Origin: Bacteroidota bacterium
GTDB lineage: Bacteria > Bacteroidota > Ignavibacteria > Ignavibacteriales > Ignavibacteriaceae
NCBI GenBank assembly: GCA_020161395.1
Contig: JAIUOE010000001.1
Location: forward strand, 1 to 64,000
DNA: 64,000 bases
Direction: 5' to 3'
The position numbers and the translations under genes were made by a program. The notes below the pieces were generated by a model. It was not told where the DNA came from. It made no database searches and saw only the letters and a program-made list of their open reading frames with translations. Below, one piece after another: positions 7,485 through 15,571 of the stretch. Within the stretch, counting starts at the first letter, position 1; each line of letters opens with the position of its first letter.

Positions 7485-8702
7485 ATGATCAGACTATTCC
7501 TTTTTTTGGTTGTTTCTGTTGTCATCAACGCCTCTTCGATAGTTGTTTCGAAAGAGAATGGTATGAGTCTTGAAACAGCTCTCACCAAAACAAAAGCTGA
7601 TACAATCGTGATAAAAAAAGGTGTTTATCATTGGCGAAATATAATTATATCCCGTAAAGTTGTCATAGTAGGCGAGGATCTGCCTGTCATTGATGCAGGT
7701 GGGAAGGGCTCCATTTTCTTCATCAGAGCCGGAAATGTCACCATAAAAGGTCTGAAACTGATCAATTCCGAAGTCAACTACAAATTCGAAAACGCTGCAA
7801 TCCGTCTGGAAGAAGTAGCTGACTGCTCAATTGTCTCAAACGACCTTTACAACAACTTTTTTGGCATCTATCTGCAAAAAACAAACAGGATTACTCTCTC
7901 CGGAAACAAAATTCTCTCATTTGCGAAGCAGGAGACCAACTCAGGGAACGGAATCCATTTGTGGAATTGTAACTTTACCACCATTTCCGGCAACACTATC
8001 TCGGGTCACAGGGACGGGATCTACCTCGAATTCAGCAAAAACAACCAAATAGAAGGCAACTCTGCAAAGAAAAACCTCCGCTACGGGCTTCACTTTATGT
8101 TCTCTGACAGCAGCAGATACTATAAAAACAGGTTCTCTGAAAATGGTGCCGGTGTGGCAGTCATGTATTCCTCCCGAATCGAAATGACAGAAAACATCTT
8201 TTTCGACAACAAGGGACCTGCCTCCTTCGGATTGTTACTCAAAGACATTAACTCTTCAACCATTCGTAAAAACACTTTTTCCGGAAATACCAAAGGTATC
8301 TACCTGGAGGCGTCAGGCAGATCAATAATCGAAAACAACATTTTCGTAAACAACGGATGGGCTATTGAACTGCTGGCAAATTCGATGGACAACGAATTTA
8401 CAGGAAACAATTTCTATACCAATAATTTTGATGTCGCCACCAATTCCCGACAAAATTTCAACAAATTTGCAGGTAACTACTGGGACAACTACAGTGGATA
8501 TGACCTAAACAAGGATGGGTACGGCGATGTCCCGTATCCTCCCGTTTCTCTTTTTTCGGTGATTGTGACAGAGTATAAACCTGCACTTATTCTGATGAGG
8601 GGTCTCTTTACACGATTGCTCGATTTCGCGGAAAGAGTGTTCCCATCACTTACACCAAAGCAGCTTATTGATGAAAAACCGCGGATGAGGAGTTTGACAT
8701 GA
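7485..8702 (+). CDS. nosD: NosD periplasmic copper-maturation protein
   Basis: A 405-residue protein with a short signal peptide (residues 1-18) and a right-handed parallel beta-helix made of repeated CASH-type turns such as NSGNGIHLWNC, GHRDGIYLEFSKNN and NGWAIELLANS. NosD works with the NosFY ABC transporter to mature the copper centres of nitrous oxide reductase in the periplasm. It has typical length for NosD. Its last four bases overlap the nosF start (ATGA), so NosD, F and Y are expected to be made together. Confidence 0.93.
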   Translation: MIRLFLFLVVSVVINASSIVVSKENGMSLETALTKTKADTIVIKKGVYHWRNIIISRKVVIVGEDLPVIDAGGKGSIFFIRAGNVTIKGLKLINSEVNYKFENAAIRLEEVADCSIVSNDLYNNFFGIYLQKTNRITLSGNKILSFAKQETNSGNGIHLWNCNFTTISGNTISGHRDGIYLEFSKNNQIEGNSAKKNLRYGLHFMFSDSSRYYKNRFSENGAGVAVMYSSRIEMTENIFFDNKGPASFGLLLKDINSSTIRKNTFSGNTKGIYLEASGRSIIENNIFVNNGWAIELLANSMDNEFTGNNFYTNNFDVATNSRQNFNKFAGNYWDNYSGYDLNKDGYGDVPYPPVSLFSVIVTEYKPALILMRGLFTRLLDFAERVFPSLTPKQLIDEKPRMRSLT

Positions 8703-9421
8703 TAAAAACCATTGGGCTTTCAAAGTTTTACAAAAAGCAGACCGCTCTTTCCGATGTCACACTCGAGATCGAAAAAAGAAGTGTAACTGCCATTGTTGGT
8801 CCAAACGGTTCGGGGAAAACCACCCTTCTGAAATCGATTCTTGGACTTGTCATCCCGAATGATGGTTCCATTCTTTTTGAGGGCACCTCTGTTAAGAACA
8901 ACACAGACTACAGAAAAAAGATCGGGTATCTTCCGCAGAATCACGGTTTCCCTGCAAATCTTATGGTAAAAGAGTCAATCAGACTGTTGAAAGATCTTAG
9001 AAGCGATATTGAAGATTACGACCTTGAACTCTACGAAAAGTTCGGACTGGAAGAGCATCAAAACAAACAGATAAAGCAGCTTTCAGGTGGTACGCTTCAG
9101 AAACTTTCCGCAGCCATTGCATTCATGTTCAAACCGGAACTGTTGATTCTCGACGAACCTACTTCATCACTCGATCCGGTAGCATCAGGTATACTGAAAG
9201 ATAAAATCCTGCAGGTTCACAAGGCAGGGACAACGGTCATCCTCACTTCACACATTATGCCCGAGGTGGATGAACTGGCAGATCAGGTAATTTTTCTTCT
9301 CGAGGGGAAAGTCAGGTACAGTGGCAGCATCGACAATCTGAAAATTTTGAACGACACACCCAGCCTTGAGAGAGCCGTGGCAAGTATCATGACAAAGGGA
9401 TTTGTACCATGCACGATATGA
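8699..9421 (+). CDS. nosF: NosF ABC transporter ATPase
   Basis: A 240-residue cytoplasmic ABC ATPase. Walker A GPNGSGKTT (about 34-42), the Q-loop (YLPQN), the ABC signature LSGGTLQK (about 133-140), Walker B LLILDEP and the switch His in LTSH are all present, so ATP hydrolysis should be intact. It pairs with NosY, whose start lies 13 bases inside its end, and powers NosD-dependent copper-site assembly. The short variant C-terminus agrees with NosF family length. Confidence 0.93.
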   Translation: MIKTIGLSKFYKKQTALSDVTLEIEKRSVTAIVGPNGSGKTTLLKSILGLVIPNDGSILFEGTSVKNNTDYRKKIGYLPQNHGFPANLMVKESIRLLKDLRSDIEDYDLELYEKFGLEEHQNKQIKQLSGGTLQKLSAAIAFMFKPELLILDEPTSSLDPVASGILKDKILQVHKAGTTVILTSHIMPEVDELADQVIFLLEGKVRYSGSIDNLKILNDTPSLERAVASIMTKGFVPCTI

Positions 9422-10200
9422 TTAAGATCTTTAAATATCAGATAAGAGATGTACTGAGATCGAGACTGGTAATTTTCTATTTCCTCTTTTTCCTCCTTTT
9501 CACTTCTTTGATTTTTCACTTTACGAGTGAACCATCAGGAGTAATAGCCAATATCCTGAGCATTAATGTTTCGTTTGTGCCCTTGCTTACACTCCTGCAT
9601 GGCACCACTTTCTACTACAACAGCAAGGGATATATTCTCTTTATGCTTACACAACCCGTTCGCAGGATCAACCTCGTTACCGGAATATGGTTCGGTGTTT
9701 CCATTCCACTTGTACTTGCTCAGTTTCTCGGAATACTGATTCCATTTCTCCTGTTTTCTGATATTACGATGGCATTGGCGGCACCTCTCGGTTCACTTCT
9801 TGCTACGGGAGCATTTATCACATTCATTTTTCTTGCGATAGCTTTCTTAATCGCAATTTTTCAGGACGACAAGGCAAAGGGTTTTGGACTCTCTCTTTCC
9901 CTCTGGTTTTTGCTTGCATTGCTCTATGACGGAATCATTCTGGCAATTTCGGTTTACTTTGCCGACTGGCCTCTCGAACTTCCCCTGTTGATGATCAGTT
10001 CTTTCAATCCGATTGATCTCGCAAGAATTTTCTGCCTGATCCACCTCGATTCCGCCGCACTCATGGGTTATACAGGTGCGATATTTCAGGAATATTTCCA
10101 GTCGGCAACAGGAACAGTAATCTCTGCCTTTGCCCTCTGTTTGTGGATGGTGCTCCCTCTTGGTGCGGCACTTCTGAAATTTAACAGGAAAGATTTTTAG
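9409..10200 (+). CDS. nosY: NosY ABC transporter permease
   Basis: A 263-residue inner-membrane permease with about six helices, of the ABC-2 class, partner of NosF. The first helix is at about residues 17-38. It belongs to NosDFY, the complex that transfers mechanical work to NosD during NosZ maturation. The start at 9409 overlaps nosF by 13 bases. It is the last clear nos gene; the Rrf2 regulator begins 7 bases after its stop and is probably co-transcribed. Confidence 0.9.
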   Translation: MHDMIKIFKYQIRDVLRSRLVIFYFLFFLLFTSLIFHFTSEPSGVIANILSINVSFVPLLTLLHGTTFYYNSKGYILFMLTQPVRRINLVTGIWFGVSIPLVLAQFLGILIPFLLFSDITMALAAPLGSLLATGAFITFIFLAIAFLIAIFQDDKAKGFGLSLSLWFLLALLYDGIILAISVYFADWPLELPLLMISSFNPIDLARIFCLIHLDSAALMGYTGAIFQEYFQSATGTVISAFALCLWMVLPLGAALLKFNRKDF

Positions 10201-10207
10201 GTTAATT

Positions 10208-10690
10208 ATGATTTTCTCAAAGAAATGCGAATACGGATTGCAGACTGTTCTGCTCCTCTCTACCCTTCCATCGGGAACGACAATATCCGCCGGAGAGATA
10301 TCGGGCACCCTCAATATTCCAAAAGATTTCACGGGAAAAATCTTACAACAGCTTACCACATCGGAGCTGATTGATTCAAAAAGGGGAAATGGAGGTGGCT
10401 TCAGTCTTGCCCTTCCCGCTTCACAGATCAAAATGATCGATATCATCAATGCCCTCGACGGACTCGAGGTTTTCAACATGTGTGTCCTCGGATTCAACAG
10501 GTGCAATCCTGACGACCCCTGTCCTGTTCATCACCAGTGGAGCAACCTTCGGGCGACAGCTTATGAACTTTTCTCGAACACCAACCTTGAGGAGGTGAAG
10601 GAAAAATCGATCACAAAAATCAAAAATATATTCGACGATCAAATCAAACTCGCAATAATCCAAAAATCCAATAATGCAGTAATCCAATAA
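10208..10690 (+). CDS. Rrf2-family regulator with three cluster cysteines (NsrR/IscR-like)
   Basis: A 160-residue DNA-binding protein. The N-terminal winged helix (about 1-75) includes the wing KRGNGGGFSLA, and Cys92, Cys99 and Cys105 (spacing CX6CX5C) match iron-sulfur-binding Rrf2 proteins such as the NO sensor NsrR. With the nos genes immediately upstream it is a good candidate for an NO- or redox-responsive regulator of this locus. The last ten codons and the stop are built from the 8-bp ATNCARTA repeat, so the C-terminal tail (SNNAVIQ) is repeat-derived and could change with repeat number. Confidence 0.88.
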   Translation: MIFSKKCEYGLQTVLLLSTLPSGTTISAGEISGTLNIPKDFTGKILQQLTTSELIDSKRGNGGGFSLALPASQIKMIDIINALDGLEVFNMCVLGFNRCNPDDPCPVHHQWSNLRATAYELFSNTNLEEVKEKSITKIKNIFDDQIKLAIIQKSNNAVIQ

Positions 10691-10691
10691 T
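10658..10691. repeat. Octanucleotide repeat forming the 3' end of the Rrf2 gene
   Basis: Units ATCCAAAA, ATCCAATA, ATGCAGTA and ATCCAATA run in tandem from 10658 to 10689. They encode the C-terminal residues and stop codon of the Rrf2 protein. The array abuts the leader TTTTGAGGCAT of the next gene, and a near-identical leader follows the array at 12834. Confidence 0.8.
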
Positions 10692-10704
10692 TTTGAGGCA
10701 TAGA

Positions 10705-11253
10705 GTGTTAAACAATGAAATAAACGGGAATATCGTGGAATTTATAGCAAATTCCCCAAAACTTAAACTTGATGTAAGAGAGACTCTCGCAGGAGGTGTT
10801 GATCCTTTTCATCTGATTATGGACCACATTTCCATTCTGAAAGAGGGAGAAGTGTTTCACCTCCTCAACTCTTTTGAACCGATGCCTCTCTATACAGTAC
10901 TTGCTAAAAGGGGCTTCGACCACTATACAGAGGTCCTCGATTCCGTCTTCCACATCTATTTTTTCAAGCCGGTTGATAAAGGGAACGCATCTGTGGATGA
11001 CAACAAAACACCATCAGCACAAACAGAGCGCCCCGATGTGATCGAGATGGATGTGAGAGACCTTGAACCGCCTGAACCGATGATTAAAATACTCGGCAAG
11101 GTGAGAGAACTTGACGAAAAAACCATCCTCCTCGTTCACCACCACAGAGAACCAATGATGCTCTATGAGAAACTGGAGGAAATCGGTTTTCAGGCTGTCA
11201 CGACAAAGATAAATGACAACTATTACAAAGTAGTTATCTCAAAGAAAGATTAG
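10705..11253 (+). CDS. Protein with two DUF2249 domains
   Basis: A 182-residue cytoplasmic protein with two copies of the DUF2249 (TusA-like) fold. The first is at about residues 15-80, containing DPFHLIMDH and FEPMPLYTVL; the second is at about 110-180, containing DLEPPEPM and HHREPMMLYEKL. DUF2249 proteins are frequent in anaerobic and nitrogen-oxide gene clusters, but their chemistry is not known; the conserved EP(M) loop suggests ligand binding. The GTG at 10705 was chosen: GAGG lies just before it, and the cupin gene at 12896 has the same leader followed by ATG. An in-frame TTG at 10693 falls inside that binding site. Confidence 0.8.
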   Translation: MLNNEINGNIVEFIANSPKLKLDVRETLAGGVDPFHLIMDHISILKEGEVFHLLNSFEPMPLYTVLAKRGFDHYTEVLDSVFHIYFFKPVDKGNASVDDNKTPSAQTERPDVIEMDVRDLEPPEPMIKILGKVRELDEKTILLVHHHREPMMLYEKLEEIGFQAVTTKINDNYYKVVISKKD

Positions 11254-11254
11254 A

Positions 11255-12520
11255 ATGGTTCCGGGTTTCGCAACAAAACTTTCGCCCTCTTTCAGACTTG
11301 TCTCGACCTATTTTATTACGGCAATTGTCTCTCTCATTGCAGTATGTATTATGCTGTTGTTGAGTTATGATGAAATCACAGGCCACCACTTCTCTCCAAA
11401 ATTGCTTGCGATCACTCACATGACCATTCTTGGCTGGATTGCATTGACTATTTTTGGAGCCATTTTCCAGTTGATTTCGATCATTCTGAAGGTGAAACTC
11501 TTTTCGGAAAAACTTGCTTTTGCACAGTATGCTTTCCATATGTCGGGAATGATACTGCTCGTCTATTCATTTTGGGTATTTTCATTCGGTGCCCTAATGA
11601 TAACTGGAGGATCACTGGTCGTGATATCGGTGGTTCTTTTTCTTATTAACATGGCAGTTACCCTGAGCAAACGAAAGAAAAACAACCTCACAGGGCTCTT
11701 TCTGATGGCTTCAAACATCCATCTGTTCCTTGTGGTGGCGCTTGGACTCCTTCTCGCTATAAATCTCGGTTTCCCCTTCATTCCGGGCGACCATCTTAGT
11801 CTCCTGACTGTTCATGCACATATCGGCATAGCAGGGTGGATCGGGATGGTAATTGCCGGTGTTTCATTGAAACTGATTCCGATGTTCACACTTTCCCATG
11901 GTTTTTCAGTAAAACCGGCATGGGTGGTGTTTATCCTTGTTAATTCAGGGGTTCTTGGTTTTTCACTTTTTAGGGTTGCAGGTTTCGGAAGTGCGGGTGA
12001 CTATGTGTTTGTCCCCTTCCTTGCAGCAGGATTCATCCTTTTCTTTGTCCAGATCATTTTAATAATTAAAAAGAGGATGAAGAAAAATCTCGACCTCGGA
12101 ATAAAATTTTCGATGTTTGCCTATTCTGCCCTCCTTATTGCTGTTTTGCTCAGTGCCACATTCTTTTTCGGACATTATGAAAGTGTCCGGAAGTTGAATT
12201 TTCCCGTTCTCTACGGTTTTATTTTGATCTTCGGGTTTATCACCCAACTGATTCTTGGGCAGATGTACAAAATTATCCCGTTTCTGATCTGGTTCCACTA
12301 TTACAGCTCTCAGGTTGGTCTGAAGGATGTTCCCCTGCTGAAAGACCTTTACAACAGGAATCTCTCGAAAATGCAGTACTACATCACAAATTTTTCGATT
12401 CTTCTGATTGTTCCTGCTATTCTGATCAATTTACCATCATTGATTTTAGCGGGATTTTCCTTCTATTTCGTCGGGATAATCCTTTTTTCATACAATATTC
12501 TTTCAATCTACAAAAGGTGA
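11255..12520 (+). CDS. Polytopic membrane protein with conserved His, heme-copper-oxidase-like
   Basis: A 421-residue integral membrane protein with about twelve helices. Histidines sit in or at helices in patterns suggesting heme or metal ligation: ITHMTILGW, VHAHIGIAGW, and a late QMYKIIPFLIWFHYY. The layout resembles distant single-subunit relatives of heme-copper oxidase subunit I or NnrS-type proteins seen in nitrogen-oxide clusters. No full catalytic ligand set of NorB or CcoN could be traced, so activity is unproven. The start lies one base after the DUF2249 gene stop, and TTG of the next gene follows 4 bases after its stop: a tight operon. Confidence 0.7.
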   Translation: MVPGFATKLSPSFRLVSTYFITAIVSLIAVCIMLLLSYDEITGHHFSPKLLAITHMTILGWIALTIFGAIFQLISIILKVKLFSEKLAFAQYAFHMSGMILLVYSFWVFSFGALMITGGSLVVISVVLFLINMAVTLSKRKKNNLTGLFLMASNIHLFLVVALGLLLAINLGFPFIPGDHLSLLTVHAHIGIAGWIGMVIAGVSLKLIPMFTLSHGFSVKPAWVVFILVNSGVLGFSLFRVAGFGSAGDYVFVPFLAAGFILFFVQIILIIKKRMKKNLDLGIKFSMFAYSALLIAVLLSATFFFGHYESVRKLNFPVLYGFILIFGFITQLILGQMYKIIPFLIWFHYYSSQVGLKDVPLLKDLYNRNLSKMQYYITNFSILLIVPAILINLPSLILAGFSFYFVGIILFSYNILSIYKR

Positions 12521-12524
12521 TGAC

Positions 12525-12833
12525 TTGATACCATCCAATGAAGCCGTTCTAAAATCTTTGGAGAATGTAATTGACCCCGAACTCAATCTGAACATAGTTG
12601 AACTGGGGCTGATCTATGATGTGATCATTAGGGAAGATGTTATCCTCGTCAGAATGACCCTTACCACTCCCGGTTGCCCCATGCACGACAGTATTCTTCA
12701 ATGGGTTGAAAGACAACTCCAGACAAGTTTCCCTAAATACAGAATATTCATAGACCTCGTTTGGGAGCCACAGTGGACCCCGAAGAGAATGTCTCCCGAG
12801 GCAAAAAACAAGCTCGACATGATGTTTGAGTGA
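12525..12833 (+). CDS. DUF59/MIP18 (SufT-PaaD-like) iron-sulfur assembly factor
   Basis: A 102-residue protein of the DUF59 family, which assists Fe-S cluster assembly (SufT, PaaD, MIP18 relatives). Visible signatures are VIDPELNLNIVELGLIYDV (about 16-34) and the Cys motif TTPGCPMHD. It starts with TTG at 12525 behind AGGTGAT, overlapping the preceding stop region. In this setting it may serve an Fe-S protein of the nos module, perhaps the Rrf2 regulator, but this is inference. The 8-bp repeat array starts right after its stop. Confidence 0.88.
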   Translation: MIPSNEAVLKSLENVIDPELNLNIVELGLIYDVIIREDVILVRMTLTTPGCPMHDSILQWVERQLQTSFPKYRIFIDLVWEPQWTPKRMSPEAKNKLDMMFE

Positions 12834-12883
12834 ATCCAATAATCCAATAATGCAGTAATGCAGTAATCCAATAATCCAGTAAT
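12834..12883. repeat. Octanucleotide tandem repeat (six units) between DUF59 and cupin genes
   Basis: Six perfect-length units run from 12834 to 12881: ATCCAATA twice, ATGCAGTA twice, ATCCAATA, ATCCAGTA. This is the cleanest of the three arrays. It starts one base after the DUF59 stop codon and ends just before the GAGG ribosome binding site of the cupin gene. Confidence 0.85.
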
Positions 12884-12895
12884 TTGAGGCATAAA

Positions 12896-13213
12896 ATGTT
12901 AAATATAGATATAAATGGTAATGTTTCCGGGTTGATTAACTACTCGGAAAAAGCGATTGTCAGCAGACAGTTGTTAAAAAATCCTTCCGGTAATGTCACC
13001 CTTTTCGCTTTCGACAAAGAGGAAAATCTGACTGAACACACCTCTCCTTTTGATGCTCTTGTTAATATAGTTGAAGGGAAAATGGAGATTAAAATTGGTG
13101 GTGAACCTTTCACTGTGGAAACAGGATCGATAATAAAACTTCCTGCGAATGTTCCTCACGGGCTGATTGCTCTCGAAAAAACCAAAATGATGCTCATTAT
13201 GATTAAAGGATAA
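12896..13213 (+). CDS. Small cupin-domain protein
   Basis: A 105-residue single cupin barrel. The hallmarks are the first motif around HTSPFDALVNIVEGKMEIKIGGE (given here only as HTSPFDALVNIVEGKM) and the second motif ending PANVPHGLIA, with a conserved His in each that would bind a metal. It could be a sensor, an isomerase or a small dioxygenase-type fold; function cannot be assigned. The ATG at 12896 was chosen, preceded by TTGAGGCAT as in the DUF2249 gene. It is the last gene of the nos-linked run. Confidence 0.8.
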   Translation: MLNIDINGNVSGLINYSEKAIVSRQLLKNPSGNVTLFAFDKEENLTEHTSPFDALVNIVEGKMEIKIGGEPFTVETGSIIKLPANVPHGLIALEKTKMMLIMIKG

Positions 13214-13282
13214 TATTATTTCTACAAAAAAATATCAGCCAATTCCTTAATATTAGAGAAATAATTTGTCTTTTTATTGAAC

Positions 13283-13314
13283 AACCGGTTGCGTTTTAAT
13301 CATCGCAACCGGTT
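13283..13314. promoter_or_regulatory. 11-bp perfect inverted repeat before the TonB receptor gene
   Basis: AACCGGTTGCG (13283-13293) is mirrored by CGCAACCGGTT (13304-13314) with a 10-base loop. The core CAACCGGTTG is itself palindromic, so the site can be read as two operator half-pairs or as an RNA hairpin. It lies 29 bases before the chosen TTG start. The T-tract after it is weak, so a terminator for the cupin gene is only one option. Confidence 0.5.
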
Positions 13315-13342
13315 TACCGTTTCTCACAGAGGAGTTTTCCGT

Positions 13343-15571
13343 TTGAAATTTTTTCCTGTTCTGTTTCTGTTCTCTTCATTTCTTATTTTTTCACAAGCAA
13401 ATCCCGAACCATACAAAGCCACTTTAAGAGGATTTGTCTCCGATTCCACAAACGGCGAGGCGGTCATCTACGCCAATGTGGTCATCAAGGGCACAACTAC
13501 AGGTGCCACCACCAACACTTCGGGTTATTACATCATAACTTCTGTTCCTGATGGAAAACAGACCATTATATATTCGATGGTCGGCTACAAACCAAAGGAA
13601 ATTACAGTCGATCTGCCTGCCGGTAAGATCACCCAAATAGATGTGAAACTGGTTCCGGCCTCTTATACTACCCAAACCCTTACCATTTACGGTGAAAAAA
13701 CGGTCGAAGCGAATGCCACTGATCTCGGTCTCGAGAAAATTACCGCACAGGAGATAAAACTTCTTCCCAAGGGAGTGGAAGCCGATATTCTTCGTACCTT
13801 GCAATATACTGCCGGTGTCAGCACAACAGGTGATGTCTCTGCACGATACTTTGTCAGAGGCAGTGATAATGAACAGAATGTCGTTCTCCTGAACGGTGCC
13901 ACCATTTACAATCCGTTTCACGCTCTTGGCATTTTTTCTGTCGTCGATCCCGAAATTGCCTCGGCACTCGAGTTTCATAAAGGGGGTTTTTCTGCCGAAC
14001 ATGGAGGAAGACTCTCCTCGGTGCTCGATATAATCACAAAAGACGGCAACAAGAACCACTTCAGTGCCGGTCTGAATGCATCGCTCCTTTCCGGAAAAGG
14101 TTTCCTGGAGGGACCGATACCGGGTGGAAGTTTTATTTTGACCGGAAGAAAGAGCTATTTTACAGAAACACTGAAGAAATTCCTGAACAACAAAACCTCC
14201 CCTTTCGATTTTTACGACTACTCTTTTAAGGTAAACTACAGCAATCCTGAGATTCTGGAGAACTCAAAATTTGTTTTCCACCTTTTTGGAAGTCAGGATG
14301 ATCTGAAAAACAACAATCCTTTCAAAGAAGATTATTCCCTGAAAAACAATGTTCTCGGTCTGAACTGGTATCAGGTTTGGGCTGCTCCAATATTTTCTGA
14401 AATGACTTTTTCACTTTCATCTTTTGATGCTGCAGTCACTCCAAATCTTAGCAATGTGAAAGACAGGAAAAATTCCGTTACAGATTTCTCTTCGAAATGG
14501 AATTTCACTTACATTTTTGATTCAAGAGATGAACTTGGTGTCGGACTTCATACAACCATTTTCAATTCGACTCTCGATCAGGAAAATCTGCGCGGATCAA
14601 GGACCAAACTCGAGTCGAGTGGTGTCTCGATGAACATTTATCTCAAATACAAATTCCTCACCTTCGAAGATTTTGGACTTGATGTCGGTGCACGAATTCT
14701 GATGACTACCCTGACCAAAAACCGTGCAGGATTCATCGAACCCAGAATTAAATCGACTTACAAAGTAGCCGACTGGCTTACTCTAAAAGCCTCTTTTGGC
14801 AAGTATTCACAGGAAGTAACCACTCTTGTTGATGAAAATGACCTCCTTTCCATTTTTGAGCCCTGGATAGTTGTCCCCGATTATCTCACTACTCCAGAGG
14901 CTTATCATTACATCGCCGGAGTGAAAATCGCGCCACTTCCCGGAATTGTTCTCGAACTCGAAGGATACTACAAGGATATCAGGAACCTTACCGATTTTAA
15001 TGACCGTAAATTCACTGCAGGTGACCCGGATCTGATTCAGTTAAATGGTGAATCATACGGTTTTGAAGCCGACCTGCTTATGCAGTCGGATATGTTTTAC
15101 TTCAAAGCCGGTTATTCACTCGGATGGGCTTATAAGTTCAAGGATGGCGCCAGATACTCCCCAAGGTATGATACACGGCACTCACTTAATTCCATTCTTG
15201 GATTTAATCCGGGAGACGGCTGGAATATTTATCTCACCTGGAATTTCTCGACAGGAAGGCCCTACACACCACTCGCCGGATATCTCGACAGGTTTAGAAT
15301 AGATGATTTTTGGACACAGTGGCTCGCTCTCGGGCAGTATGATCCCAAATCGCTCTATGGACTTCAGAATTCCGAGAGATTCCCTGTTTATCACAGGATG
15401 GATATCGGAGTCTCAAAAACACACTTTATCTATTATATGGCTTGCACACTCGATTTCAGCATAATTAATGTTTACGACAGAAGAAATATCTTCTATTTCG
15501 ACGATAAAACGGGTGAACGGGTTGACATGCTCCCCTTCCTTCCATCCCTTTCCCTGAAGGTGCAAATATGA
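13343..15571 (+). CDS. TonB-dependent outer-membrane receptor
   Basis: A 742-residue outer-membrane receptor: signal peptide (to about residue 20), a CarboxypepD-regulatory-like N-terminal domain (about 28-110, LRGFVSDSTNGEAVIYANV), plug domain with the LLNGATIYNPFH region, then a beta-barrel. It lacks a T9SS domain. The TTG at 13343 was chosen because AGAGGAG lies 8 bases before it and a signal peptide follows; the frame is open further upstream to 13277 through the inverted repeat. The DUF4249 lipoprotein follows with a 4-base overlap, a pairing common in Bacteroidota. The substrate is unknown; copper is conceivable next to nos genes but not shown. Confidence 0.88.
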   Translation: MKFFPVLFLFSSFLIFSQANPEPYKATLRGFVSDSTNGEAVIYANVVIKGTTTGATTNTSGYYIITSVPDGKQTIIYSMVGYKPKEITVDLPAGKITQIDVKLVPASYTTQTLTIYGEKTVEANATDLGLEKITAQEIKLLPKGVEADILRTLQYTAGVSTTGDVSARYFVRGSDNEQNVVLLNGATIYNPFHALGIFSVVDPEIASALEFHKGGFSAEHGGRLSSVLDIITKDGNKNHFSAGLNASLLSGKGFLEGPIPGGSFILTGRKSYFTETLKKFLNNKTSPFDFYDYSFKVNYSNPEILENSKFVFHLFGSQDDLKNNNPFKEDYSLKNNVLGLNWYQVWAAPIFSEMTFSLSSFDAAVTPNLSNVKDRKNSVTDFSSKWNFTYIFDSRDELGVGLHTTIFNSTLDQENLRGSRTKLESSGVSMNIYLKYKFLTFEDFGLDVGARILMTTLTKNRAGFIEPRIKSTYKVADWLTLKASFGKYSQEVTTLVDENDLLSIFEPWIVVPDYLTTPEAYHYIAGVKIAPLPGIVLELEGYYKDIRNLTDFNDRKFTAGDPDLIQLNGESYGFEADLLMQSDMFYFKAGYSLGWAYKFKDGARYSPRYDTRHSLNSILGFNPGDGWNIYLTWNFSTGRPYTPLAGYLDRFRIDDFWTQWLALGQYDPKSLYGLQNSERFPVYHRMDIGVSKTHFIYYMACTLDFSIINVYDRRNIFYFDDKTGERVDMLPFLPSLSLKVQI

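Noticed and set aside
9847-10506. 219-codon minus-strand frame spanning nosY and the Rrf2 gene
   Set aside because: Antisense to two conserved genes and bridging their boundary; no recognisable domain.
11255-12520. Call as nitric oxide reductase NorB or cbb3 oxidase subunit
   Set aside because: The length and His positions do not supply the full six-ligand set of those enzymes; only a distant resemblance can be claimed.
13424-14059. 211-codon minus-strand frame inside the TonB receptor gene
   Set aside because: Antisense to the conserved plug domain, with an unlikely composition rich in Cys, Arg and Gly and no recognisable domain.
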